From positions 1,550,001 through 1,614,000 of the forward strand of contig NZ_CP016753.1 in the NCBI RefSeq assembly GCF_002240055.1: a stretch of 64,000 nt of DNA, in the 5' to 3' direction. The notes under the pieces are model-generated. The model did no database searches. It was not told the origin of the DNA and was given only the letters and a program-made list of their open reading frames with translations. Below, one piece after another: positions 1 through 7,513 of this stretch. The position numbers were made by a program, and so were the translations under genes. Source of the stretch: Leptotrichia sp. oral taxon 498 (GTDB lineage: Bacteria > Fusobacteriota > Fusobacteriia > Fusobacteriales > Leptotrichiaceae). Numbering within the stretch: the first letter of the stretch is position 1; every line of letters begins with the position of its first letter.

Positions 1-174
1 CTTGAAGAAATTAGCCAAATTGCCACAGCAGTAGCCACAAGTACCGAAAATCCAGACTTATTTCTCGCATGGGGAACAGTCTTTGAAGAAACTAAATTTG
101 AAAATTCTGAAGATTTTGAACAAAAAGGGAGCTGTGTAAAAGTATATTTGATTGCAACAGATTTTCGCAATTAA
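1..174 (+). CDS. C-terminal fragment of an unknown protein (5' end outside window)
   Basis: Frame 1 is open from the first base to a TAA at 172-174 and gives a 57-residue tail. It contains LFLAWGTVFEET and ends VYLIATDFRN. I do not recognise the family. The tail is acidic, with two aromatic-rich segments that could be beta strands. A strong promoter starts about 40 bases after the stop, so this gene is probably not co-transcribed with what follows. Function is unknown; only the open frame and normal codon use support it. Confidence 0.6.
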   Translation, partial: LEEISQIATAVATSTENPDLFLAWGTVFEETKFENSEDFEQKGSCVKVYLIATDFRN

Positions 175-216
175 TAAAAATAATTTAAAAATTTATAAAT
201 AAAAAAAGAAAAAGTA

Positions 217-244
217 TTGACTAATCAATTAGATATGATATAAT
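217..244 (+). promoter_or_regulatory. sigma-70-type promoter, TTGACT-16-TATAAT
   Basis: TTGACT at 217-222 and TATAAT at 239-244 are separated by 16 bases. It is one of the best promoter matches in the window. No open frame starts directly behind it; a terminator hairpin follows about 70 bases later. Confidence 0.7.
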
Positions 245-250
245 TACACT

Positions 251-336
251 GAAAGAAAAGTTTAAAAACAGGTGTTGCACTACCTTAAAATGAAGCAACT
301 TTAAATGCAAAGCTACCAATTATGGTAGCTTTTTGT
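251..336 (+). ncRNA. candidate small RNA of about 85 nt
   Basis: A near-consensus promoter (217-244) and an intrinsic terminator (311-335) enclose about 85 bases without a convincing ORF. The interval has a possible first hairpin, GTTGC at 274-278 pairing with GCAAC at 295-299, followed by the terminator stem. It could be a free small RNA or a transcribed leader that attenuates the gene at 449. I do not recognise a family. The promoter and hairpins are seen directly; the RNA itself is inferred. Confidence 0.4.
311..336 (+). terminator. intrinsic terminator
   Basis: AGCTACC at 311-317 pairs perfectly with GGTAGCT at 324-330 across a six-base loop, and the run TTTTT-G follows. It lies 113 bases before the start codon of the next gene. 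Confidence 0.75.
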
Positions 337-448
337 TATTATTAGAAGAAAAGGCAAAATTGTATGAAAAATAGTAAAAAAATTTAACTGTATTTTGGGA
401 AAATATGTTAAAATATAGAAAATTTTACAATTAAAGGAGATGGAGAAA

Positions 449-1579
449 ATGAGTAATGTAAAATTAGTTAAAAATGATGCTTTTTATAACGCTGAGTTTG
501 ATATCGATATTTTTTTGTACTGGATGATAAAATGGTTAAATGTTGAGACTACAAATAATAGCAGTAAAATGGCTTTAAAAAATATGGCAAAAAAATTTAT
601 TGAGGAAATTTTAGGAGAAAAATTAGATACAGAAGATATTGAGATACATTTTTCAAATAAAAATTATTATTCTGAAAATGGAAGTTTTATTGATAGAATT
701 TTAGGTGATTGTTCGATTTTGTTAATTTTAAATAGGAATCAAAATGGAAACAGAAAATATATATTTTTTAGAGATTTTAGTTATTATGAGTATTCAAAAG
801 ATTTTAATGAATACAATGAGAAATTAATTAAATTATTAAAAAAATATGAGAATTTAAAAGAAAACGAAGAGAATAATGTAAAAATTGTTCATTTTTCATC
901 TGATTTAATTTCTAGGTATGAAAAGGAAGAAGTAGAGGAAATAAGTATTTTATACGATAAAGAAAAATTTTTAACTTTATTTGAAAATTCAAAAAAATAT
1001 ATTGATGACAGTATTTTTGACAGTTATTACAATCAAATTAAACAAGAAAATAAGAAAAATTTCGGTGTAAATATTAACGAAAATTTATCTTTATATTTAG
1101 TTTTAGAAAGTTATATAAATAAAAAATTTGAAGATTATGATGTATATCGTTGTTTTGATTATATAAAATGGTTGAAACATGAATTTTTTATAGAATGCTT
1201 TTGTGTAAATTTAATTGCAGAAGATAAAAAAACAAATAATTATTTTTTGTTAAAATGGTTTAATAATAATAAAGTCGAAGAAAAGACAATAAAATTAATT
1301 CAGAAAGAATTAAAAGATATATTTCCTGATTTTAAGGAAGTTAATTATGAAGATATTGATTGTGAAAATAATGAAATTCCATTAATGTGTTTTACAGTAA
1401 ATCTAGATAGTTCATTAAAAGATATAAAAAAAATGGTTGATAAAATAACGGAAAAAATTGAGAAATTTAATAAAATGAAAAATTGTAGAGACATAAGAGA
1501 GGAATATGTAGAATATTTTGAAGAAAAGAGATTAAAGAAAAGATTTCGAAGTAAAAGAAAAATTAGGAAAAAGTTTTAA
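449..1579 (+). CDS. PD-(D/E)XK-like protein with degenerate active site
   Basis: 376 residues. The start is the ATG at 449, nine bases after AAGGAG at 434-439; an ATG at 440 abuts that site and is less likely. The N-terminus (AEFDIDIFLYWMIKWLN, then KFIEEILGEKL) aligns by eye with the product of the gene at 3365 (SELSQDAFICWLCNWVN, FIEKMLGEKL), so the two are paralogues. Where that protein has the nuclease strand IIEDKV, this one has IFFRDF, so the catalytic Glu and Lys are gone. The C-terminus is very basic (KRFRSKRKIRKKF), which would suit nucleic-acid binding. I infer an inactive, regulatory or immunity-like partner of the nuclease downstream. The exact role is unknown. Confidence 0.6.
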   Translation: MSNVKLVKNDAFYNAEFDIDIFLYWMIKWLNVETTNNSSKMALKNMAKKFIEEILGEKLDTEDIEIHFSNKNYYSENGSFIDRILGDCSILLILNRNQNGNRKYIFFRDFSYYEYSKDFNEYNEKLIKLLKKYENLKENEENNVKIVHFSSDLISRYEKEEVEEISILYDKEKFLTLFENSKKYIDDSIFDSYYNQIKQENKKNFGVNINENLSLYLVLESYINKKFEDYDVYRCFDYIKWLKHEFFIECFCVNLIAEDKKTNNYFLLKWFNNNKVEEKTIKLIQKELKDIFPDFKEVNYEDIDCENNEIPLMCFTVNLDSSLKDIKKMVDKITEKIEKFNKMKNCRDIREEYVEYFEEKRLKKRFRSKRKIRKKF

Positions 1580-1582
1580 ATT

Positions 1583-1610
1583 TTGAAAAAGTGATAAATC
1601 GAGGTATAAT
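1583..1610 (+). promoter_or_regulatory. promoter for the WYL-FtsZ-like-nuclease unit, TTGAAA-16-TATAAT
   Basis: TTGAAA at 1583-1588 and TATAAT at 1605-1610 sit 16 bases apart, just after the stop of the preceding gene and 43 bases before the WYL start codon. The three downstream genes are closely spaced with good ribosome-binding sites, so this promoter probably drives all three. Confidence 0.6.
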
Positions 1611-1653
1611 TAAAACGTTGAGAAGAATTTTTTAGAAAGGCTTAATCTTAATC

Positions 1654-2595
1654 ATGAAAAATGAAAATTCTGAGGAAAAATCGATTAGAATATTAAAAAT
1701 AATGAAAAGATTGAATCAAAAAGAGATAGTGAATAGAAGTGATTTAGCTAATGAATTTAGAGTCGATAAAAAAACGATACAACGAGATATAGCTACTTTG
1801 AGGAATTATTTTTTTGAAGAAGGCGAATCGGATATAAAATATTCTAGTTCAAAAAAAGGTTATTATCTTGAAAAGAATGACAAGATAGCTTTTACAAACG
1901 AAGAACTTTTGGCTATAAGTAAAATTATCCTTGAAAGTCGGGCTTTTAATAAAGAAGAAACTGAAAAATTAATAACAAAACTAGTTAACAATTCTTCAAT
2001 AAACGATAGAGAGATAATAAAAAATTTGATAAATAGTGAAAAGATGAATTATATTCCTTTACAACATGGACAGAAACTACTTGAAAGTATTTGGAAATTA
2101 GCGCAATGTATAAAAAATCAAGAATGGGTGCATTTAAATTATACAAAAAAAGATAAACAATATAAAGAATACAGAATAAAGCCACTGTCAATAATGTTTT
2201 CTGAATATTATTTTTATCTAATTGGATATATTGAAAATAAAGAAGAATATCCTGCAATTTTTAGAATTGATAGAATGAAAAAGATAGAAAATACAGGCAA
2301 GAAGTTTAAAATCCTAAATTATTCTGACAAATTTAAAGATGGAGAATTTAGAAAATACATACACTTTATGCATTCTGGACCTCTCACAAAAATTAAATTC
2401 GAGTACAAAGGTTATATCGAATACGTTCTTGATAAATTTCCAACTGCAAGAATATTAAAAGAGGAGAAAAATGAAAAAGAAAATGGAGAATATACAATTT
2501 ATACGGTTTTAATTGAGGTCTATGGAAGTTTTGGAGCAGAAATGTGGCTAAAAAGTCAAGGAGATTACGTTATTGAATACAAAATTTTAAAATAA
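1654..2595 (+). CDS. HTH-WYL transcriptional regulator
   Basis: 313 residues with the standard order of this family. A DeoR/HTH_11-type winged helix occupies about residues 10-60 (SDLANEFRVDKKTIQRDIATL). A WYL domain covers about 150-215 (WVHLNYTKKDKQYKEYRIKP, then YYFYLIGYIENK and FRIDRMKKI). A WCX-like C-terminal domain lies at about 235-313. WYL domains are ligand sensors and frequently regulate defence and stress loci. This gene opens a transcription unit with the FtsZ-like gene (24 bases downstream) and the nuclease-like gene, so it most likely controls its own operon. The family call is firm; the ligand is unknown. Confidence 0.88.
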   Translation: MKNENSEEKSIRILKIMKRLNQKEIVNRSDLANEFRVDKKTIQRDIATLRNYFFEEGESDIKYSSSKKGYYLEKNDKIAFTNEELLAISKIILESRAFNKEETEKLITKLVNNSSINDREIIKNLINSEKMNYIPLQHGQKLLESIWKLAQCIKNQEWVHLNYTKKDKQYKEYRIKPLSIMFSEYYFYLIGYIENKEEYPAIFRIDRMKKIENTGKKFKILNYSDKFKDGEFRKYIHFMHSGPLTKIKFEYKGYIEYVLDKFPTARILKEEKNEKENGEYTIYTVLIEVYGSFGAEMWLKSQGDYVIEYKILK

Positions 2596-2619
2596 ATTTC
2601 TATAAAAAGGAGAAAATTT

Positions 2620-3327
2620 ATGGAAAAAATACCAAAAATAAAAATTATAAGTTTAGGAGAAACATCTCTAAGCACTATTGAGAAAGAAATAATTACACAT
2701 GAAAATATAAGCATTATTACAATTAAAAATGACTACAAAGATTTAAAAATAAATTTTCAAGATACAGATGTAATTTTGATAATTTTAAACACATATTTTG
2801 AAAATGATAAAAATTTTGCCTTAGAAATAATCATAAACACTCAAAAAAACGACATTTTTACTGGCATTTACGATATTGGAAATGGCTATACTGACCTATT
2901 TGATTCAAAAACAGACTTTATCATAAAATGCAAATCTTCAGAAGATTTAAAAAATGGAATCAATGGAATAACAAAAACTTTAACAGCAAAAGGAATGGTT
3001 ACTCTTGATTTAGCTGACTTAAAAACCGTATTTCAAAAAGCCTCAAAATCTTTTGTAATTTTTGAAAAAGGAAATTTAGAAACTTTTGATGATTTCTTGC
3101 AAACCCTAAAATTAAAGCTGGAAACTTTTGATAAAAATAGAACTTATAAAATATTTTTGAATATAACAGCAGGAAAAAATATCGAATTGACTCTGATAAA
3201 AGATATTGCTAAAATAATGACTAATATTCTTAATGAGCGGACATTTCTTTGGGGACTGCAAATATATCCAGAAAATGAAAATTTCATAAATATTATTGCT
3301 TACATTGTGGAAGATTTAGTTAAATAA
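2620..3327 (+). CDS. FtsZ/tubulin-superfamily-like protein lacking the nucleotide-binding loops
   Basis: 235 residues, against about 350-400 for FtsZ, with a good AAGGAG site upstream. By eye it follows FtsZ end to end. IKIISLGETSLS (7-18) sits where FtsZ has IKVIGVGGGGNN. SIITIKNDYKDL (31-42) matches YIAVNTDAQAL. GINGITKTLTAKGMVTLDLADLKTV (two pieces, 113-137) matches the QGISDLI...GLINLDFADVKT region. KIFLNITAGKNIEL (177-190) matches the VLMNITGGTNLSL segment. The glycine-rich GGGGxN loop and the GGGTGTG signature are absent. The T7-loop aspartates that act on the neighbouring subunit's nucleotide are kept (D130, D133). It is therefore a likely pseudo-GTPase able to touch an FtsZ end without binding GTP. 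Homology is inferred without a database search. Confidence 0.65.
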   Translation: MEKIPKIKIISLGETSLSTIEKEIITHENISIITIKNDYKDLKINFQDTDVILIILNTYFENDKNFALEIIINTQKNDIFTGIYDIGNGYTDLFDSKTDFIIKCKSSEDLKNGINGITKTLTAKGMVTLDLADLKTVFQKASKSFVIFEKGNLETFDDFLQTLKLKLETFDKNRTYKIFLNITAGKNIELTLIKDIAKIMTNILNERTFLWGLQIYPENENFINIIAYIVEDLVK

Positions 3328-3364
3328 ATTAATTAATTAATATTATAGAAAGAAGGGATTTAAA

Positions 3365-4573
3365 ATGGAAAGAAACAATATTTTTAATTTTGCAACGTCA
3401 GAGCTGTCACAGGATGCTTTTATATGTTGGTTATGTAACTGGGTAAATTTTGATGACAATAGTTTATCAGAAGATGAAAAAAAATTAAAATCACTTGCAA
3501 CTGAATTTATTGAAAAAATGTTAGGTGAAAAGCTCGAAGATAGGAAAGTGAATATAAAAAGACAATATCAGAAAATAGACGTACTATTGGAAATTCAGAA
3601 TAAAACAGAATTTATAACTAAAGGGAATAATATAAATCCAATAGTAGACATGTATGTAATAATAGAAGATAAAGTGGGAACAGGTTTACATAGCAATCAG
3701 ATTGAGAAATATAGAGAATTAATATCTGAAAAAAATGAAAAAGATAATGGAAGTAGGGCTAAAATAAAAGTAGTTTATTATAAAATATACGATGAAGATA
3801 ATATGGAAAGATTAAAAGAGAATGGTGTGAATGTAATATTAGGAAGAGAAAACATCCTAGAATTATTAAAAGAATACAAGGATAAGATTAATAATTCAAT
3901 ATTTGAAAATTATCATAATTATTTGAGCAATATAGAAACAGATGTAAATTCATATGAAAAAAAGAACTTGGAAGACTGGAATTCAAACTGTTATATCGGA
4001 TTTTTTAAAGAATTAAAAAACGAAAAAAATTTATTAGAACATGCTATTGGAAGACAAAAAGATTGTAGTTGGGGTTATGTGAATAACTCATCAGGTGGAT
4101 TTATGGGAATGTGGTGGTTTCCTTTAAGTGAAGAAAAAATTAATAAATTAACAGAAACTTCTGATGAAGATATTTATTTACAAATAGAACAATATAATCA
4201 GAAAAATATAATTGCAATAAAATATTCAGTTCCTAAAAAAAATAAAAATAATAAAGAACTTTCAAAAGAAGATTTCGAAAAGAAAGTAACAATTGCTTCC
4301 GAAAAACGTAAGGAACTTTTTTCTAAATTAAAAAATAAATTAGAAAATGAGTCGAAAGATATACTAAAATGCGAAAATAAACCAGAAAATATAAAAAAAT
4401 TTGAAAATATACTAAAAAATGAAAAGTTTCAGAAAAAATATTTTAGAGCAGGTCAGTATATGACAGTAGGATATTTAGAATTTGAAAATATTGATGATTG
4501 TAAAGATAAAATAAAAATCCTTCAATATGCTTTAAATCTTTTGTTAAAAGGGTGTGTAAAAATTTTTGTGTAA
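3365..4573 (+). CDS. PD-(D/E)XK nuclease family protein
   Basis: 402 residues, 38 bases after the FtsZ-like gene, with AGAAGGG ahead of the ATG. The N-terminal half carries a PD-(D/E)XK-type core: a conserved helix with E13 (SELSQDAF), D72 in QKIDVLLEI, and E101/K103 in YVIIEDKVGTG. HSNQIEKYRE then follows, as in PDDEXK_4-type proteins. The C-terminal half, about 210-402, is of unknown fold with GGFMGMWWFPLS and a YMTVGYLEFE strand. It is a paralogue of the protein at 449, but with the catalytic residues intact. Such nucleases are common effectors in restriction and abortive-infection systems. DNase activity is inferred from the motif only. Confidence 0.72.
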   Translation: MERNNIFNFATSELSQDAFICWLCNWVNFDDNSLSEDEKKLKSLATEFIEKMLGEKLEDRKVNIKRQYQKIDVLLEIQNKTEFITKGNNINPIVDMYVIIEDKVGTGLHSNQIEKYRELISEKNEKDNGSRAKIKVVYYKIYDEDNMERLKENGVNVILGRENILELLKEYKDKINNSIFENYHNYLSNIETDVNSYEKKNLEDWNSNCYIGFFKELKNEKNLLEHAIGRQKDCSWGYVNNSSGGFMGMWWFPLSEEKINKLTETSDEDIYLQIEQYNQKNIIAIKYSVPKKNKNNKELSKEDFEKKVTIASEKRKELFSKLKNKLENESKDILKCENKPENIKKFENILKNEKFQKKYFRAGQYMTVGYLEFENIDDCKDKIKILQYALNLLLKGCVKIFV

Positions 4574-4817
4574 ACCTCTAAATAATATATGATAAAATAA
4601 CTATATAATATTTGGAGTTTTTTGTTATGGCTAAAAAGAAAATTGACAATAAAATTTTGACTTCTTAACAGCAAATGAATAAAATTTAGTTTCTGTTTTT
4701 TAAAAGAAAGTTTACCTTTTACAAGTAAAAAATAAATAATAAAACCTGCTTTAGAATTTTTTTTAATAAAAGCAGGCTTTTTATTTTTGATATATCTAAA
4801 TGTTTAGAAGAATGTTG
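4574..4817. other. intergenic region with a 13-codon gene start remnant
   Basis: Behind a TATAAT-like element and a TTGGAG site, an ATG at 4627 opens a frame of only 13 codons (MAKKKIDNKILTS) before a TAA. It looks like the surviving start of a lost gene, though a leader peptide cannot be excluded. The rest is AT-rich and ends in the shared terminator at 4745. Confidence 0.3.
4745..4789. terminator. bidirectional intrinsic terminator
   Basis: CCTGCTTT at 4745-4752 pairs with AAAGCAGG at 4769-4776 and is followed by CTTTTTATTTTT. It sits between the plus-strand nuclease gene and the minus-strand pcp gene and could serve both. Confidence 0.8.
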
Positions 4818-5459
4818 CTAACAAGTAGTTCCGCCAGTTTCTTTAATATCTTTATCATTTTTTACAATAGCTTCAATTGCAGCAATTAAACCTTTTACAA
4901 TAGTATTTAATTCCATTGATGGTGTATTTTTTTTATTAATAACTTGTTCTGGTAAAAATGGAATATGAATAAATCCAGATTTTTTGTTTTTGTATTTTTT
5001 ATTTATTAAATAAAGTGTACCGTAAAGAACGTGATTACATATGAAAGTTCCTGCAGTGTACGAAACTGAAGCTGGAATTTTATTTTTTTGTATGTTTTTT
5101 ACCATAGCTTTTACAGGCAGATCTACAAAATATGCGTTTTCTCCATCTGGAAAAATTGGCTTATCAATAGTTTGGTTTCCTTCGTTGTCAGGTATTCGGA
5201 AATCATCAAGATTTATTCCAACTCGTTCAACGGAAATATCAAATCTTCCGCCTGCTTGTCCGATTGACAAGATAACATCTGGATTGTGCTCTTCAATAGC
5301 TTTTTCAATTTTTTTAATAGATTTTCCTTTTACTGTCGGAATTTCCAATTTGATAATTTGTGCTCCTGCAATATTATCAGGCAATTTTTTAACTGATTCG
5401 ATGGCAGGATTTATGGGCTCACCTCCAAAAGGGTCAAAGCCAGTAACTAATATTTTCAT
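4818..5459 (-). CDS. pcp: pyroglutamyl-peptidase I (pyrrolidone-carboxylate peptidase)
   Basis: 213 residues, the usual length for this cytoplasmic cysteine peptidase of family C15, which removes N-terminal pyroglutamate from peptides. It starts [13 protein letters not shown], the family's signature opening. The catalytic triad is visible: Glu in [17 protein letters not shown], Cys in [11 protein letters not shown] and His in FIHIPFLP. It is the last gene of a minus-strand unit behind a DUF969/DUF979 membrane pair, about 128 bases after the DUF979 stop. No Shine-Dalgarno lies right before its ATG; the only strong one serves a four-codon upstream frame at 5508. Confidence 0.95.
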   Translation of the reverse strand: MKILVTGFDPFGGEPINPAIESVKKLPDNIAGAQIIKLEIPTVKGKSIKKIEKAIEEHNPDVILSIGQAGGRFDISVERVGINLDDFRIPDNEGNQTIDKPIFPDGENAYFVDLPVKAMVKNIQKNKIPASVSYTAGTFICNHVLYGTLYLINKKYKNKKSGFIHIPFLPEQVINKKNTPSMELNTIVKGLIAAIEAIVKNDKDIKETGGTTC

Positions 5460-5496
5460 AGTATTTTTTGTATGATTTTATAAAAATAGATTTAAT

Positions 5497-5520
5497 TTAT
5501 AATTTCATACTCTCCTTTCT
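5497..5520 (-). promoter_or_regulatory. strong ribosome-binding site leading into a minimal upstream ORF before pcp
   Basis: Read on the minus strand, AGAAAGGAGA is followed within two bases by ATG AAA TTA TAA (5508 down to 5497). The pcp start lies 37 bases beyond that stop and has no obvious site of its own. Ribosomes may load here and re-initiate on pcp. Confidence 0.3.
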
Positions 5521-5586
5521 AGATTTTTTTTTAATTTACTTGTTTGTAAAAATTTAGAAATCTCAATAAACATAGTATTTTCAGTT

Positions 5587-6528
5587 TTATTTTACTCCAA
5601 ATAACAGCAGCATAAGTATAATATGTGTTACAAGCAGTAATAAAGCCATTGGAGCTTGGACTTTTATAATTCCATATTTATCTTTTATTTCCAAAATTGA
5701 AGCAGGGACAATATTGAAGTTTGCTGCCATTGGAGTCATAAGAGTTCCGCAATAGCCGGCGGTCATTCCTAAAGCACCAATAACAGCTGGATTTCCACCA
5801 TTTTTGATAATAAATGGGATTCCAATTCCTGCAGTTATTACTGAAAATGCAGCAAAGGCATTTCCCATAATCATAGTGAATATAACCATTCCAATAGCAT
5901 AAATAACGATTCCTACAAAGATATTTCCAGTTGGAACAACAGATGAAATGCTGGCGGCTATTACTTTTCCAACTCCAGCTTTAGTGAATACAGCACCTAA
6001 TGCAGCAAGAAGCTGTGGCAAAATGGCAGTTGCACCAATTTGCATAAGAAGTTTTGAAGTATCTTCATTTGTTTCGCTGAATTTTGGTTTTATGATAATT
6101 GCAGCTGCTAGAAGAGCGACAAGTGACCCTCCACCGATACCTAATGCGGGTGGTATAGCAGTTTTTCCAATTTTAAATTGAAGTATTAGAAAAGCGGCAA
6201 TTCCAATTAATACAGCTGGGATGAAAATTTTATTTTTTAATTTTTCACTTTGTGCGATTTTGAATTGTGAAGAAATATTTTCAAATTTTCCAATATGTAA
6301 TTGTTTTGTTACAGTAATTATGGCAAGAATTACAAGAAGTCCGCCAGTAACCTTATATGGAATAGCTTCTCCAAAAATAAATATTATCCCAAGAATAGTC
6401 CAAAACAAAAATGTTCCTATTTTTGCCTTTTCATTTTTCAATCCTCTAATTCCAGTACTTATACTGACAAGTCCGCAAAGAATATAAATAATTTGTGTCA
6501 AAAGTTTTAAAAGAACTTTTATTTCCAT
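5587..6528 (-). CDS. DUF979 family membrane protein (permease subunit)
   Basis: 313 residues, almost entirely hydrophobic, with about eight to ten predicted membrane spans, a GIGGGSLVALLAAA stretch and GMTAGYCGTLMTPMAANFN near the C-terminus, as in DUF979. Its start overlaps the stop of the DUF969 gene by one base (TAATG), so the two are translationally coupled. DUF969/DUF979 pairs recur beside pcp, which suggests a transporter for pyroglutamyl peptides or 5-oxoproline. That substrate is inferred from context and not shown by the sequence. Confidence 0.85.
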   Translation of the reverse strand: MEIKVLLKLLTQIIYILCGLVSISTGIRGLKNEKAKIGTFLFWTILGIIFIFGEAIPYKVTGGLLVILAIITVTKQLHIGKFENISSQFKIAQSEKLKNKIFIPAVLIGIAAFLILQFKIGKTAIPPALGIGGGSLVALLAAAIIIKPKFSETNEDTSKLLMQIGATAILPQLLAALGAVFTKAGVGKVIAASISSVVPTGNIFVGIVIYAIGMVIFTMIMGNAFAAFSVITAGIGIPFIIKNGGNPAVIGALGMTAGYCGTLMTPMAANFNIVPASILEIKDKYGIIKVQAPMALLLLVTHIILMLLLFGVK

Positions 6529-7208
6529 TATTTTTTACCTCCTTTGCTCAAAATTATTTTTTTGTCATAAATATATACTTGAATAAAAGTAAAGATTATT
6601 GCAATTATTCCAATTGGTATTGAAGATAGCGCCAATTGCTTCAAAGATACAGCATATCCATTTTCCTTCAGTGTAGTCTGAATCAAAAGAAGTCCCGATG
6701 CACCGACAAATATGTTTTGTGAAAAGAAATTTCCATAATTTTCAATTGCAGCACTTAAACTTTTTAATTCTTCAGTTTGCTTTTCTGATAAATCCTTATT
6801 TTTATGAGCTTTTGCAGCAGCTTCAGACATTGGGTAAATAAGAGGACGTATAAACTGAATATGCCCACCAATTCTAATTGACAATGCACTCGCAATCGAA
6901 CGGATTACCATATAAAGTCCTAAGATTCTACCAGCAGTTGCATTTTTTAATTTTTCAATTAAAGCTGCACTTCTTTCTCTAAGTCCATATCTTTCAAGCA
7001 CTGCAATAACTGGCAAACTAATCAAAAAAATTGACATAAGTCTATTATCCACAAAAGCCTTTCCAATAATTCCAAGAATTTCAAAAAAATTCATTTTTGC
7101 AGCAATTCCAGTAGCTATACCAGCAGTAAGCACCACAGCCAGCACATCTAGCTTCAAAGAAAATCCCGCTACAATAATAACAATACCAATAAGTATCCAT
7201 AAATTCAT
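6528..7208 (-). CDS. DUF969 family membrane protein (permease subunit)
   Basis: 226 residues. It opens with a strongly hydrophobic segment (NLWILIGIVIIVAGFSLKLD). It contains IRIGGHIQFIRPLIYPMSEAAA and FFSQNIFVGASGLLLIQTTL, typical of DUF969, and has five to six likely membrane spans. TAGGAGG precedes the ATG at good spacing. It is the first gene of the DUF969-DUF979-pcp unit. It probably forms one carrier with the DUF979 protein. Confidence 0.85.
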   Translation of the reverse strand: MNLWILIGIVIIVAGFSLKLDVLAVVLTAGIATGIAAKMNFFEILGIIGKAFVDNRLMSIFLISLPVIAVLERYGLRERSAALIEKLKNATAGRILGLYMVIRSIASALSIRIGGHIQFIRPLIYPMSEAAAKAHKNKDLSEKQTEELKSLSAAIENYGNFFSQNIFVGASGLLLIQTTLKENGYAVSLKQLALSSIPIGIIAIIFTFIQVYIYDKKIILSKGGKK

Positions 7209-7513
7209 AAGTATTCCTCCTAATAAAGTTTATTATTTTTTTAAAATTATCATATAATCTTAATATGATTTTACCTTGAAATAGTGAAAATGCAATAGTT
7301 TTAGAGAAAAAATAGATTTCTAATTTTATACTGCTTTTTAAGTTTTGAAAAATAGACAATAAAATTAGTTTTAAATATTTTAAAGGATTGCATAGTAAAA
7401 TGGGAAAAAAAATCAATATTTAAAAAAAGTTTTGTACTGAAAATAAATTTTATGTGAAACTATGGTATAATATTAACAAAAAATAAATTATGAATAGATA
7501 TAAGGAGAAAGAA
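7209..7513. other. divergent intergenic region between the pcp unit and hsdM
   Basis: About 300 AT-rich bases hold the control regions of two outward-facing units. On the plus side there is the extended -10 at 7463-7471. On the minus side only the AGGAGG site of the DUF969 gene is clear. I see no further gene or hairpin. Confidence 0.5.
7463..7471 (+). promoter_or_regulatory. extended -10 promoter for the hsd operon
   Basis: TG-G-TATAAT at 7463-7471 is an extended -10 element with no good -35. It lies only 19 bases before the ATG at 7490. That makes the GTG start at 7514, which has its own AAGGAG, the more credible hsdM start. Confidence 0.55.

Noticed and set aside
217-448. Type III toxin-antitoxin RNA (ToxIN-like) in front of the gene at 449
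   Set aside because: There are no tandem RNA repeats, and the following protein is PD-(D/E)XK-like, not a ToxN-type ribonuclease.
2620-3327. CARF-type cyclic-nucleotide sensor
   Set aside because: The Rossmann-like start beside a WYL gene suggested it, but the later TLDLADLKT and FLNITAGKN segments match FtsZ in order and spacing much better.
5041-5475. 144-codon plus-strand ORF opposite pcp
   Set aside because: It is entirely antisense to the well-supported pcp gene and has no ribosome-binding site or family pattern.
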